A stretch of DNA of 32,876 bases. Origin: Betaproteobacteria bacterium RIFCSPLOWO2_12_FULL_62_58 (GTDB taxonomy: Bacteria; Pseudomonadota; Gammaproteobacteria; Burkholderiales; SG8-41). Location of the stretch: positions 1 through 32,876 of the forward strand of contig MERI01000123.1 of assembly GCA_001772005.1 (NCBI GenBank), in the 5' to 3' direction. The notes beneath the pieces are model-generated. The model worked only from the letters and a program-made list of their open reading frames with translations, searched no databases and was not told the origin of the DNA. Shown here in pieces: positions 32,531 through 32,876 of this stretch. A program made the position numbers and the translations under genes. The first letter of the stretch is position 1; each line of letters begins with the position of its first letter.

Positions 32531-32876
32531 GAGAAACAATCAGCCGCGGATCTGAGAGACACCGCCTGAGCAAGTAGCTCTAAAGCGTCTATGAAGGGCT
32601 GGAAACGGCCACAACCGGTCCGTCACACCTCCTCCAGTCCTGTCATTCGTGGGGCAGCTCCAATCTGAAAGCTGCCTGATGGTCAATACGTGCTACTCGG
32701 CCAATCCGGCGGGTGGAGGTGGCTCGAATGCAGGGCCGGTGTCGCCCAAGCTGCTGAAGTTGGCAGGCTGAATCGCCTAAACCGAAGTTCCTTCGGATTC
32801 GATCATAGTTGAGTAACTGAAGCTGAATGAGTTCAGCGGTTTAGTGGTGGTTTCAGTGATGCACGATGTAGCCATG
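32531..32876. other. window-end stretch without a recognised gene
   Basis: The only tidy frame is 30 codons from 32679 (MVNTCYSANPAGGGGSNAGP, then VSPKLLKLAG), unlike anything I know. A short hairpin CCGAAG-TTC-CTTCGG lies at 32782-32796. Several small stems and purine-rich turns give the impression of a structured RNA or intron-like leader, but I cannot assign a family. Confidence 0.3.

Overview
The window looks like a chromosome segment of a GC-rich betaproteobacterium (Burkholderiales/Nitrosomonadales-like). The clues are tripartite-tricarboxylate (Bug/TctC) binding proteins, a surE-pcm-nlpD cluster, an alaC-hom-thrC block, a moxR-DUF58-tgpA cluster, and a PAS/GAF/GGDEF/EAL giant. This is inferred from gene content only; there is no rRNA or complete tRNA to test it.

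Region 1 (1-11787) is accessory and partly decayed. It holds the 3' end of a Bug protein, an amidase-like relic, a polysaccharide-deacetylase gene, a frameshifted Bug relic, a higBA-type toxin-antitoxin pair, an alpha/beta-hydrolase tail abutting an IS transposase fragment, and a minus-strand catabolic run (nitrilase, Bug protein, acyl-CoA dehydrogenase, Gfo/Idh oxidoreductase). A plus-strand AhpD-like gene follows. Two 164-bp direct repeats (1880-2043 and 11485-11648, two mismatches) bracket 9.6 kb. Each ends in the 3' half of a tRNA-Pro(GGG) and carries phased short repeats, so I read them as attachment-site ends of a tRNA-targeted integrative island.

The most exciting object is the AhpD-like gene at 9754-11160. 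Its frame is open for 468 sense codons except for a single TGA that falls exactly on the second cysteine position of the CxxC redox motif (CAY-TGA-IAH). A 7-bp hairpin with a GGUC loop sits where a bacterial SECIS element should be. It is a candidate two-domain selenoprotein whose second domain has lost both redox residues. A recent nonsense mutation is the main alternative.

Region 2 (11788-18254, plus strand) holds a second Gfo/Idh paralogue, guaC, a 3-hydroxyisobutyrate-dehydrogenase-like gene, a Nit-family amidase, and the overlapping surE-pcm-nlpD genes. The rpoS gene usually found after nlpD is absent.

Region 3 (18402-22654, minus strand) is the moxR-DUF58-transglutaminase cluster, preceded by a truncated GNAT fragment. 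Region 4 (22779-28139, plus) is a histone-deacetylase-like amidohydrolase and the 1436-residue c-di-GMP protein. Region 5 (28170-32409) is a Mth938-like gene divergent from alaC, hom and thrC (alanine and threonine synthesis). ThrC carries an odd cysteine-rich insertion. Several intergenic gaps hold short-period tandem repeats, and a small hairpin-bearing mini-element interrupts two of them. The last 467 bases contain repeats but no recognisable gene.
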